Source: CAWCVR01 sp963799105 (GTDB lineage: Bacteria > Acidobacteriota > Terriglobia > Bryobacterales > Bryobacteraceae). From it: a stretch of DNA of 64,000 bases. Shown here in pieces: positions 45,095 to 52,573 of the stretch. Position 1 is the first letter of the stretch, and every line of letters starts with the position of its first letter. The notes beneath the pieces are model-generated. The model saw nothing but the letters and a program-made list of their open reading frames with translations. It was not told where the DNA came from and searched no databases. The position numbers and the translations under genes were made by a program. Where the stretch lies: assembly GCA_963799105.1 (NCBI GenBank), contig CAWCVR010000016.1, positions 124,001-188,000 on the forward strand, read 5' to 3'.

Positions 45095-45100
45095 TATAAT
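45095..45100 (+). promoter_or_regulatory. Candidate -10 box of arg operon
   Basis: Perfect TATAAT 27 bp before the argC start. An imperfect dyad ATTC-N8-GAAT (45103-45118 region) follows and could be a regulator site, but it does not match the known ArgR box orientation. No clear -35 box. Confidence 0.4.
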
Positions 45101-45126
45101 CATTCATTACAACGAATAAACAGACA

Positions 45127-46134
45127 ATGAACCCAAAAGTCGGCATCGTCGGATATCGCGGCTATAGCGGAGCTGAACTGGTCAGCCTCCTGCGCCGCCA
45201 CCCGTCCGTCCAGCCCATCCTGCTGGACCACCGCTCCGAGGACGGCGCCCGGCCGCCCATCCGCCATTCCAGCCAACCGGTCCGCCTGCCCTGTAGTCCG
45301 GAATCCATTACGAACGAAGGACTTGCCATCGTCTTCCTGGCCACCCCGCCGGAAGTTTCCATGGAACTCGCCCCAGCCATGCTGCAGGCCGGCGCGCGCG
45401 TCGTGGACCTGAGCGGCGCGTTCCGCCTCCGCACCCCCGAAGCCTATTCCACCTGGTATAAGGAGCCCCACACCCAGCCGGCCCTCCTGGCCGAGGCTGT
45501 CTACGGCCTCCCGGAAATCAGCCGCCACGGCATCGCCGGCGCCCGCCTCCTGTCCAACCCGGGCTGCTACCCTACGGCCGCCAATCTGGCGATTGCCCCC
45601 CTTGTCCAGGCCGGCGTGGTGGACCGCGCCGCCGGCATCGTCTGCGACGCCAAGAGCGGCGCCAGCGGCGCAGGCCGCAAGCCCAGCCTCAAGACCGCCT
45701 TCTGCGAGGTCACCGGGAACCTCTCCGCCTATTCCATTCTGCGGCACCGGCACGTTCCCGAAGTCCTCATGGTGTCCGGTCTCGAGGAGCGCGAATTCAG
45801 TTTCACGGCGCATCTCCTGCCCGTGCACCGCGGCATCCTGGAGACCATCTACTTCCGCGCCATCGGTGTGGAACGCGCCGAGGACCTGCTCGCCATCTAT
45901 GAGAAGCGCTACTCAGGCGAGCCCTTCATCCGCCTGTACGAACCCGGCCAGGCCCCCGACCTGCGGGCCGTGGCGCACACCAATTTTTGCGACATCGGCG
46001 TCACCTTCGACGCCCGTAGCGGCCGCGCCGTGGTGGTCAGCGCTATCGACAACCTGGTGAAGGGCGCCGCCGGCCAGGCCATCCAGAACATGAACCTCAT
46101 GCTGGGATTCCCCGAAACCGAGGGCCTGCTGTGA
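45127..46134 (+). CDS. argC: N-acetyl-gamma-glutamyl-phosphate reductase
   Basis: A 335-residue NADPH enzyme of arginine biosynthesis that reduces N-acetylglutamyl phosphate to the semialdehyde. It shows the N-terminal nucleotide-binding motif VGIVGYRGYSGAELV, the active-site Cys in LSNPGCYPTAA, and GASGAGRKP. First gene of an argC-argB-argA operon with overlapping stop/start codons. ATG 45127. Confidence 0.94.
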   Translation: MNPKVGIVGYRGYSGAELVSLLRRHPSVQPILLDHRSEDGARPPIRHSSQPVRLPCSPESITNEGLAIVFLATPPEVSMELAPAMLQAGARVVDLSGAFRLRTPEAYSTWYKEPHTQPALLAEAVYGLPEISRHGIAGARLLSNPGCYPTAANLAIAPLVQAGVVDRAAGIVCDAKSGASGAGRKPSLKTAFCEVTGNLSAYSILRHRHVPEVLMVSGLEEREFSFTAHLLPVHRGILETIYFRAIGVERAEDLLAIYEKRYSGEPFIRLYEPGQAPDLRAVAHTNFCDIGVTFDARSGRAVVVSAIDNLVKGAAGQAIQNMNLMLGFPETEGLL

Positions 46135-46928
46135 CCCCGCGCCTCCCCGTCCTGGTCAAACTCGGCGGCACGCTGCTGGATTCGGCGGACTCGCGCCAGG
46201 CGCTGGCGGCGCAGATCGCGCGCGCCCGCGAGCGCGGCGTCCCCATCGTGGTGGTTCACGGCGGCGGCAAGCAGATGACCCGCTATCTCGCCGAACGCGG
46301 CATCGAAAGCCGCTTCGTCAACGGTCTGCGCGTGACCACCCCCGAAGCCGTTGACGCCGTGCTCAAGGTGTTCACCGGCAGCGTCAATCACGAACTGGTG
46401 GCCGCGCTGAACGGAGCGGGCGCGCTGGCCGTGGGACTCTCCGGCATCGATGCGTTGCTGGCCGAGGCCGAACCGATGGACCCGGCGCTGGGGGCGGTCG
46501 GCCGCGTCACCCGCTGCAATCCGGCGCTCGTCCAGTTGCTGTCCGCCAACGGCTACGTGCCGGTGGTCGCCTGCGTGGCCGGGGACCGCCGCGGACAGGT
46601 CTACAACGTGAATGCGGACCAGATGGCCGTGGCCTGCGCCGCCGCCCTGGGCGCGGGCCAACTCATCTTCCTCACCGACGTGGCCGGCGTGCTGGACGCC
46701 TCCGGCCGGGTGCGCCCCGTGCTCACGGCCGCCGAAAGCGAAGCCCTGGTCGCGGCCGGCGTGGCCACCGGAGGTATGCAGGCCAAACTCAACGCCGCCA
46801 TCGCCGCGCTCCGTTCGGGGGTGGAGCTGGTACGCATCGCCCCAGGGGCGGCCGGGAACGTTCTGGATCGCCTGCTGGAAGGCGAGCCCATCGGCACTCG
46901 CATGACCCTCGCGGAGGTTGCGGCATGA
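46131..46928 (+). CDS. argB: Acetylglutamate kinase
   Basis: A 265-residue amino-acid kinase family enzyme, the second step of arginine synthesis. It has LVKLGGTLLD at the N-terminus, VVVHGGGKQMTR, FVNGLRVTTPEAV, YNVNADQMAVACA and LTDVAGVLD. GTG start at 46131 overlaps the argC stop (GTGA). It overlaps argA by 4 bp. Confidence 0.94.
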   Translation: MTPRLPVLVKLGGTLLDSADSRQALAAQIARARERGVPIVVVHGGGKQMTRYLAERGIESRFVNGLRVTTPEAVDAVLKVFTGSVNHELVAALNGAGALAVGLSGIDALLAEAEPMDPALGAVGRVTRCNPALVQLLSANGYVPVVACVAGDRRGQVYNVNADQMAVACAAALGAGQLIFLTDVAGVLDASGRVRPVLTAAESEALVAAGVATGGMQAKLNAAIAALRSGVELVRIAPGAAGNVLDRLLEGEPIGTRMTLAEVAA

Positions 46929-47533
46929 TCAGCGGTCTTTACGCCGACGCCTTTGTCGAACCTCCGGACGCTCCCACGAAGTTGCGCGCGCGCAAGGCGG
47001 TGATGCACGATATCCCGCTCATTCTGGACCTTATCAACGCCTACGCCGCGAACGGCATCATGCTGGCTCGCACCGAGTTCGAACTCTCCGAAGCCATCCG
47101 CGATTTCAGCGTGGTGAGGCAGGGCGAGACGCTGCTCGGCTGCGGCGCCCTACATTTCTATACGCCCACCATCGGGGAAATCCGGTCCCTGGCCGTGGAC
47201 GATAGGGCCAAGACCAAAGGGGTCGGTCGCCTGCTTGTCGAGGCGCTGGTTGAAGAAGCCATGGTCTACGAACTGGACGCCGTATTTGCCTTCACGTATG
47301 TGGTGGATTTCTTCTGCAAAGTCGGCTTCCATGTGGTGGAACGCGGCGCTCTCCCGCTAAAGGCTTGGAAAGATTGCATCCGCTGCCCCAAATTCCAGGC
47401 TTGCGACGAGGTTGCCGTGGTGCGTCTTCTCCGCCCTGAACGCGCGGTCGAACCGCAACCGCAGTCGCGGGCCGACTCCGCCGGGACCGCCGACGATCAG
47501 CTCATCCGCATCCCCGTACCCCGAATTCCATAG
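46925..47533 (+). CDS. argA: N-acetylglutamate synthase-type GNAT acetyltransferase
   Basis: A 202-residue GNAT protein. LRARKAVMHDIPLILDLINAYA starts the fold; IRSLAVDDRAKTKGVGRLLVEALVEEA is the acetyl-CoA-binding motif A; FCKVGFHVVERGALPLKAW follows. Position after argCB and the absence of an argJ here support the role of N-acetylglutamate synthase. A 30-residue unstructured tail is extra. ATG overlaps argB. Confidence 0.85.
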   Translation: MISGLYADAFVEPPDAPTKLRARKAVMHDIPLILDLINAYAANGIMLARTEFELSEAIRDFSVVRQGETLLGCGALHFYTPTIGEIRSLAVDDRAKTKGVGRLLVEALVEEAMVYELDAVFAFTYVVDFFCKVGFHVVERGALPLKAWKDCIRCPKFQACDEVAVVRLLRPERAVEPQPQSRADSAGTADDQLIRIPVPRIP

Positions 47534-47693
47534 TCCCTTTGCGCGCTCGGGAGTACCCCCAAAGTAGGGATTTGGTTATTCCCCCCAAAAAATCCGCTCG
47601 AATTGTAGGTTTCCTGGACACATTCTCGGGTAAAATCAGCTTAACGGATAAAGCGACCTTATAATCTGCGATCCGATTTCGTGTGAGGCGATC

Positions 47694-48665
47694 ATGAAAG
47701 CACAAACGGTTGACGTGAAATCTTCGACTGGACGGGTCCTGTGTTGCACGGTTTTTCGGCCGGGTGGGAAGAAACTGCTGGCTAAAGGTCATGTAATCAG
47801 CGATGAAGACGTCCGGGTTCTGGAATCCGAAGGCATGGAGTCCATCTGGGTGACCGAACTGGAAGACGGCGAAGTGAGTGAGGACGATGCCGTCTGCGCG
47901 GTTGCCAGTGAAATGGGATGCGGCAGCTTTGAAATCCGCCTGGCGGCGGGTGGCCGGGCCAATCTCCTCGCCACCGAGAATTGCTGCGTGCTGGTGGACG
48001 ACGAACTCCTGAAGCAGATCAACTGCACCTCCAGCGTGGCTCTGGCCACTGTCTTGAATTTCAGCTATGCGGTGTCCGGCCAGCGCATCGCCACGGTGAA
48101 GAGCGCGCCGTTTGCGGTTTCGAAGGAGCAGTTGGAAGCGGTCAAAGGGATACTTAAGGAACGTGGACCCATTCTGCAGGCCCGCCCCATCCGGAATCCC
48201 AGTGTTGGGGTTCTCTACACCGATCCTCTCAGTGGGGAACGGGCCCGCCAGTTGTTCGAGAATATCATGCGCCAGCGCCTGGAGCGCTTCGGCGTGAACG
48301 CCAATTTCGTTCTGGCCTGCACGGAAGACGAAGCCTCGGTGGCGCGCTGCCTGCAACACCTGATGCGCTCCAAGCCCTGCGTCATCCTGGTGGCTTCCAC
48401 CACCGCGCCGGCCGGCCCCGAGGACGTAATCGGACAGGCAATGACGCGCGTGGGCGCCCTGGTGGAGCGCTTCCTGGCGCCCGTCGAACCGGGGAATCTG
48501 CTGCTGCTGTCCTATCGTGACGATGTGCCGATTATTTCCGCCCCTGGCTGTTTCCGGTCCGCCAAACCGAATGTGGTGGACCTGGTGCTGCCGCCGCTGC
48601 TGGCCCGCTATCACGTCACCGGATGGGAAATCGCCTGTCTGGGACACGGCGGCCTGCTGGCGTAG
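47694..48665 (+). CDS. Molybdopterin-binding (MoeA/Mog-like) protein
   Basis: A 323-residue protein. Residues 10-150 hold a charged N-terminal domain (GHVISDEDVRVLESEGMESIWV). Residues 165-320 hold a MoCF-like domain (VGVLYTDPLSGERARQLFENIM, PCVILVASTTAPAGPEDVIGQAM). Similar proteins occur in acidobacteria with CoxL-type or Mo enzymes and are annotated molybdopterin-binding. The catalytic Asp of MoeA is not clear. TATAAT at 47660-47665 is a possible -10 box. A strong terminator follows. Confidence 0.75.
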   Translation: MKAQTVDVKSSTGRVLCCTVFRPGGKKLLAKGHVISDEDVRVLESEGMESIWVTELEDGEVSEDDAVCAVASEMGCGSFEIRLAAGGRANLLATENCCVLVDDELLKQINCTSSVALATVLNFSYAVSGQRIATVKSAPFAVSKEQLEAVKGILKERGPILQARPIRNPSVGVLYTDPLSGERARQLFENIMRQRLERFGVNANFVLACTEDEASVARCLQHLMRSKPCVILVASTTAPAGPEDVIGQAMTRVGALVERFLAPVEPGNLLLLSYRDDVPIISAPGCFRSAKPNVVDLVLPPLLARYHVTGWEIACLGHGGLLA

Positions 48666-48733
48666 GGCCGGGGCAAACAAGCTCCTCCACGCCTGCGATT
48701 CGAAACCTCCGATCGGATTGCGGGCGCTCTAGC

Positions 48734-48771
48734 GCCGGACGCCCAGATTTTTGGGCGCCCGGCCTTTTTTT
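48734..48771 (+). terminator. Rho-independent terminator
   Basis: GCCGGACGCCCA / TGGGCGCCCGGC stem with one central mismatch, loop GATTTT, followed by CTTTTTTT. It lies 69 bp after the Mo-binding gene stop and next to the convergent HAD gene; it may serve both. Confidence 0.85.
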
Positions 48772-48775
48772 GGGA

Positions 48776-49375
48776 CTACACCATGCCCCGCGCCCGCAGT
48801 TCCCCCTCCAACTGCGCCGCCGACTGGAACTGCACGGCGTCGATCCCCAGCCGCCGCGCCGCCTCGACATACTCCGCGATGTCGTCGGTGTAGAAGCACT
48901 CCTCCGCGGGGCACCCCGCGCGTTCGATGGCGCGCTCGAAGATCTCGCGCCGCGGCTTCATGGCGCCCACTTCGTACGACAGAATGACATCGTGAAAATG
49001 CCGCACCAGCGGATAGGTCTCGCGAATCATCTTAAAGTGAATGGCGTTGGTGTTCGACAGCATCAGCAGGCGGTAACGCGAGGCCAGACTCCGCAGCAGG
49101 CTCTCGGGGATCAGCGTTTCGGTGAAGATGGAACTCCAGATCGCGCAGAAGCGGTCGTACTCGATGTCGAAGTCGAGAAGCCGCGCCATGCGGGCTACGA
49201 AGTCGCGCGGTTCCATCAGCCCGGTCTCGAAGTCTTCCACCAGGTGGGTGGCCGCCAGGCGCCTGTGAATCTCCTCCGCGCTGTACGGGCACAGCGGTTC
49301 CATGGCCCGATACCCGCGGGCGAAATCGAAATTGACCAGCACCCGCCCCAAGTCGAAGATCGCCGCCCGGTGCAT
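48776..49375 (-). CDS. HAD-superfamily hydrolase (YihX-like)
   Basis: About 199 residues. AAIFDLGRVLVNFD has the nucleophile Asp and the DLGxV form seen in YihX-type sugar phosphatases. LLMLSNTN is motif II, MKPRREIF carries the motif III Lys, and CFYTDDIAEYVEAARRLG is motif IV. The C1-type cap covers residues about 20-90. Start is ATG 49373-49375, overlapping the upstream membrane-protein stop by 1 bp (TGATG). Confidence 0.85.
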   Translation of the reverse strand: MHRAAIFDLGRVLVNFDFARGYRAMEPLCPYSAEEIHRRLAATHLVEDFETGLMEPRDFVARMARLLDFDIEYDRFCAIWSSIFTETLIPESLLRSLASRYRLLMLSNTNAIHFKMIRETYPLVRHFHDVILSYEVGAMKPRREIFERAIERAGCPAEECFYTDDIAEYVEAARRLGIDAVQFQSAAQLEGELRARGMV

Positions 49376-49770
49376 CAGTGCCCTCTCCGCCGCCGGGGCC
49401 GCGGCCATGCGCCCGCCACGGCGACGCAGGCGCCCAGCAGCAACCCGCCCGCAATCTTCATTTCGCCGGGCGCGAAGTGGTACCAGCTAAACACGTAGCC
49501 CTTCAGCAGCAACACGGCCACCACCAGGCTCCATAGGAAAAACAGCACGGGCGTCTTGTCCCCCAGCGCCAGAATCAGCGTGAGCAGGCCGAACAGCGAT
49601 CCGAAGAAGAGGACGAAGATCAGGGTGTCGCCCGTCCACGGCAGCATCGGGAAATTCAGTCTCCCCGGGCCGGACGACAGCGCCATGCCGGAAGTCGCCA
49701 GCAGGAACGCCACCAGCAAACCGTGGAACAAATAACTGAAGACGCGCAGCGGCAGTCTGAGAGCGCTCAA
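49375..49770 (-). CDS. Small four-helix membrane protein
   Basis: 131 residues with four predicted transmembrane helices: about residues 10-30, 47-67, 72-92 and 105-122. The C-terminus is Arg-rich and cytoplasmic. No family recognised. It is translationally coupled to the HAD gene. Confidence 0.65.
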   Translation of the reverse strand: MSALRLPLRVFSYLFHGLLVAFLLATSGMALSSGPGRLNFPMLPWTGDTLIFVLFFGSLFGLLTLILALGDKTPVLFFLWSLVVAVLLLKGYVFSWYHFAPGEMKIAGGLLLGACVAVAGAWPRPRRRRGH

Positions 49771-50315
49771 TCGCCGGCCTCCCGATGAATGGAATACGCC
49801 ATTTTACCAGCACTTGGCGTGCCGTTAGGTCTCACCGGGGACAACCGCGTGCGCGACGCAGAAGTGGATTCGCCGGGGTTGTGTGGGGCAGGTTGTCAAC
49901 CTGCGGCCGAGTGGTACTCGGCCCAATGCCGGCAGTTGGTCAAGTGCCGGAAGGCGGACTGCCAGTCCGCCGCAGGATGCCATCCCGCCCCACAAAGGCG
50001 CGCGGAGCCTTGCGCACAGGTGCGCTCGGATTCCAGCGGTTTTGCGGGCAAATCGCCTCCGGGCCCACTTCCCATGCCGCGCACCCCGCAATACCCGTGC
50101 CGGCCGCTCCTGGCGCAGGGGCGCCCCGTCGCGGGTCGGGTGCCCAGCGGAGCCGCGGCCGTTACGTGCCGGGAAAAAACAACTTGTCTCGCAAAGGCGC
50201 AACGCCGCAAAGAAGAACCCGTTGGCTTCCTTGGCGTGCTATGCGGCTCTGGGTTCTTCACGGCTTCTGAGGGAGCGGAGGCCTGCGAGTGGAATGGTTA
50301 TTCCGCGACAGGCGG
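49771..50315. other. Intergenic repeat region
   Basis: About 545 bp without a gene. It contains the hairpin element 49882-49994 and, at about 50186-50212, CTCGCAAAGGCGCAACGCCG. That sequence resembles a short intergenic repeat seen in many bacteria. Open frames here are artefacts of repeats. Confidence 0.5.
49882..49994. repeat. 113-bp multi-hairpin repeat element
   Basis: Ends TGTGGGGC and GCCCCACA form inverted repeats. Inside lie three further hairpins: GCAGGTTGTCAACCTGC, GGCCGAGTGGTACTCGGCC and GGCGGACTGCCAGTCCGCC. The ends share GTGGGGCAGG with the palindrome family at 577, 13005 and 29171. Confidence 0.7.
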
Positions 50316-51044
50316 CTACCGGCCCGCCGGCTTCACCCGCGACGGCCGCATCTCCACGCGGCTCACCATGGTGCGGGCGGGCATGCGCAGCACCAGCGCG
50401 ACGGTTTCGGCCACGTCCGCGGGGGCGATCATCCAGGAGGTGTCGCCCTGCCGCTTGGCCGGGTCGCCGGCGAATTCGGTATCCACGCTGCCCGGCATGA
50501 TGGAGCAGACGCGGATGCCGTCGTTGCGGTGGTCCAGCATCAGGGCTTCGGTGAACAGGTTCAGCCCGGCCTTGGCCGCGTTGTAGCCCGCGCCGCCCGA
50601 GAACGCATTCTTAGCGGCCAGGCTGGAGATGTTGACGATGAATCCGCCGCCGTGCCCGATGAGCCGCGGCAGCGCTTCCCGCGCGCAGTAGAACGCGCCG
50701 TTGAGGTTGAGGTCGATATTGCGGTGCCATTCTTCCGGGGTCATCTCGCCCACCTTATGGAAGACGCCCTCGCCGGCGTTGTTCACCAGGATGTCGAGCG
50801 GGCCGAAGGCTTCGTCGACGGCCTGGAAGAATAGCCGGACATCTTCGATGCGGCGCACATCGGCCGGGTACCCGAAGATCCGGCCCAGCGGCTGCATGGC
50901 GGCGACGGCGCGGTCGACGGCTTCGCGCGTGCGGCCGCAAATGGCCACCGACGCTCCCTCGCGCAGAAGGCGCTCGGCGATGGCGCGTCCGATGCCGCGC
51001 GTGCCGCCGGTGACGATAGCGGTTTTCCCGGATAAGCTTTCCAT
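50316..51044 (-). CDS. Short-chain dehydrogenase/reductase (FabG-like)
   Basis: A 242-residue classical SDR. TGGTRGIGRAIA is the NAD(P) glycine motif, LVNNAGEGVF is present, and the catalytic Ser lies in IVNISSLAAKN with YNAAKAG carrying Tyr and Lys. Substrate cannot be read; FabG or an acetoacetyl reductase type is possible. Monocistronic. Confidence 0.88.
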   Translation of the reverse strand: MESLSGKTAIVTGGTRGIGRAIAERLLREGASVAICGRTREAVDRAVAAMQPLGRIFGYPADVRRIEDVRLFFQAVDEAFGPLDILVNNAGEGVFHKVGEMTPEEWHRNIDLNLNGAFYCAREALPRLIGHGGGFIVNISSLAAKNAFSGGAGYNAAKAGLNLFTEALMLDHRNDGIRVCSIMPGSVDTEFAGDPAKRQGDTSWMIAPADVAETVALVLRMPARTMVSRVEMRPSRVKPAGR

Positions 51045-51069
51045 GAGGTAATTCTACGCCGATGGCGCT

Positions 51070-51540
51070 TCACCAGCGGACGCTGACGCGGCTGCCATCG
51101 TCGGCATCGAATGCGGCGAACCCCGGTTTGGCGACGAGCCTGCTCTCAGACTGGGCTTTCCGATGGAGGCACCACAAGTCCGTGCAGCCCTGCGTAAACA
51201 TGGGAAGCCGCGGCGCCGTCCAAGGCGCGCAGCGCGAAACGTACGGGTAGGGAAATTTCTCAGATGGCCGGAGACTGACGCTGTACGAGTCACGCCGGCG
51301 CGGAGAGTTGACCGTCACATACAGCCACCCACCGCGGACGAAAAAGTGAACCCACCCCGACGACCTTTGGCCGTTGACCGTCACCTTCGCGATTGGATCG
51401 AGTAGGAACACGGCTGGCGTGCCGCCAACCAGAGACTTGGCGATCATGACGCCCAGAAGCACAAGCGGCACCAGCGCAATCCCGCGGACCGTCTTCACCG
51501 CCGTCCGCAGCCAGCGCCGCTCGCGCCACCGGATCGCCAT
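51070..51540 (-). CDS. Small membrane-anchored hypothetical protein
   Basis: 156 residues. A basic N-terminus precedes one transmembrane helix (about 18-40, GIALVPLVLLGVMIAKSLVGG). A beta-rich exterior part has SGWVHFFVRGGWLYVTVNS and several Cys. No family recognised. Confidence 0.55.
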   Translation of the reverse strand: MAIRWRERRWLRTAVKTVRGIALVPLVLLGVMIAKSLVGGTPAVFLLDPIAKVTVNGQRSSGWVHFFVRGGWLYVTVNSPRRRDSYSVSLRPSEKFPYPYVSRCAPWTAPRLPMFTQGCTDLWCLHRKAQSESRLVAKPGFAAFDADDGSRVSVRW

Positions 51541-51600
51541 GAGCCGATTCTACACGCCCATGCCGGCTCCGGCTCCCCGCCTGTTAAGATAACCGTAGAC

Positions 51601-52572
51601 ATGGCCTCCAGCGCGCCCACCCCGTTGCGAAAGCTCCTGGAAGAGCGCTTGCGGCAGTTGATCGTCGATACCGAGCACGTTTTCGCCGAAGCCCGCGACC
51701 GGGCCGGCCGCGACATGGCGGACGAACTGAACCAGGCGGTGCGCCGCATCCGCCACTCCTCGGACCTGGAAGACCTGGGCGCCACGCTGCTGGAAGCCGC
51801 GACCGTGTTCTGCCCGTTGGTGGCGCTCTTCGGCGTTTCCGGCGACTCGGTCGCGGGCGAGCGCATCCGCGGCGTTTCCGAAGCCGCCGCCCGGGAATTC
51901 GACTCGTTGAGTATTCCGCTGGCGTCCGCTTCCGCTTTCGCGGGCGCCATCGCCAGCCGCGATCCAGTAGCGACGGCCACCACGTCCGGAGAGGTTTCGG
52001 GAGAACTGGTGGAGTTGCTGGGGCACACCCCGCTGGGGCGCGCATCGATCTTCCCGGTGGTGGCGGGCGGCCGCGTCACCGTGCTGCTGTATGCCTGGGG
52101 AACCGTTCAAGGGCCGGCAATCGAGCTATTGACGCAGGTGGCGTCCTCGGTGTGGGCGGCGCTAACTGAGCCGGCCGTTCCCGAACCGGTGGCCGCGGAA
52201 CCGGCCGCGGGCGCGCTGGTCTCGATCGGGCCGCTTCCAGCCGCGGCGCCGGCCGAGCCCAAAGCGGCTGCCCCCTGGGACCGGCTTCCGCCGGAGGAAC
52301 AGCGCGTCCACCTGCGCGCCCAGCGCTTCGCCCGCGTGCAGGTGTCCGAGATGCTGCTGTTCCAGCCCGACGCGGTGCAGAGCGGACGGGCGGCGCGCGG
52401 CCTCTACCGGGCGCTGCGGAGTGAAATCGACGGCGCGCGAGAGACCTTCCGCGCGTCGTTCTTCGTGCCGTGCCCCAGCATGTTGGATTACTTGCACCTG
52501 GAACTGGTGCGGACCCTTGCCAATGACAACCCCGAACTGCTCGGTGGCGACTATCCCGGTCCGATCGTATAG
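51601..52572 (+). CDS. GAF-like domain protein
   Basis: 323 residues. The first 60 residues are helical. About 50-190 looks like a GAF fold (LEDLGATLLEAATVFCPLVALFGVSGD...RASIFPVVAGGRVTVLLYAWG). An Ala/Pro linker follows, then a conserved C-terminal helical part (RVHLRAQRFARVQVSEMLLFQPDAVQSGRAARGLYRALRSEIDGARETFR). Such proteins occur upstream of the transglycosylase gene in acidobacteria; function unknown. It ends 1 bp before the next start. Confidence 0.65.
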   Translation: MASSAPTPLRKLLEERLRQLIVDTEHVFAEARDRAGRDMADELNQAVRRIRHSSDLEDLGATLLEAATVFCPLVALFGVSGDSVAGERIRGVSEAAAREFDSLSIPLASASAFAGAIASRDPVATATTSGEVSGELVELLGHTPLGRASIFPVVAGGRVTVLLYAWGTVQGPAIELLTQVASSVWAALTEPAVPEPVAAEPAAGALVSIGPLPAAAPAEPKAAAPWDRLPPEEQRVHLRAQRFARVQVSEMLLFQPDAVQSGRAARGLYRALRSEIDGARETFRASFFVPCPSMLDYLHLELVRTLANDNPELLGGDYPGPIV

Positions 52573-52573
52573 C

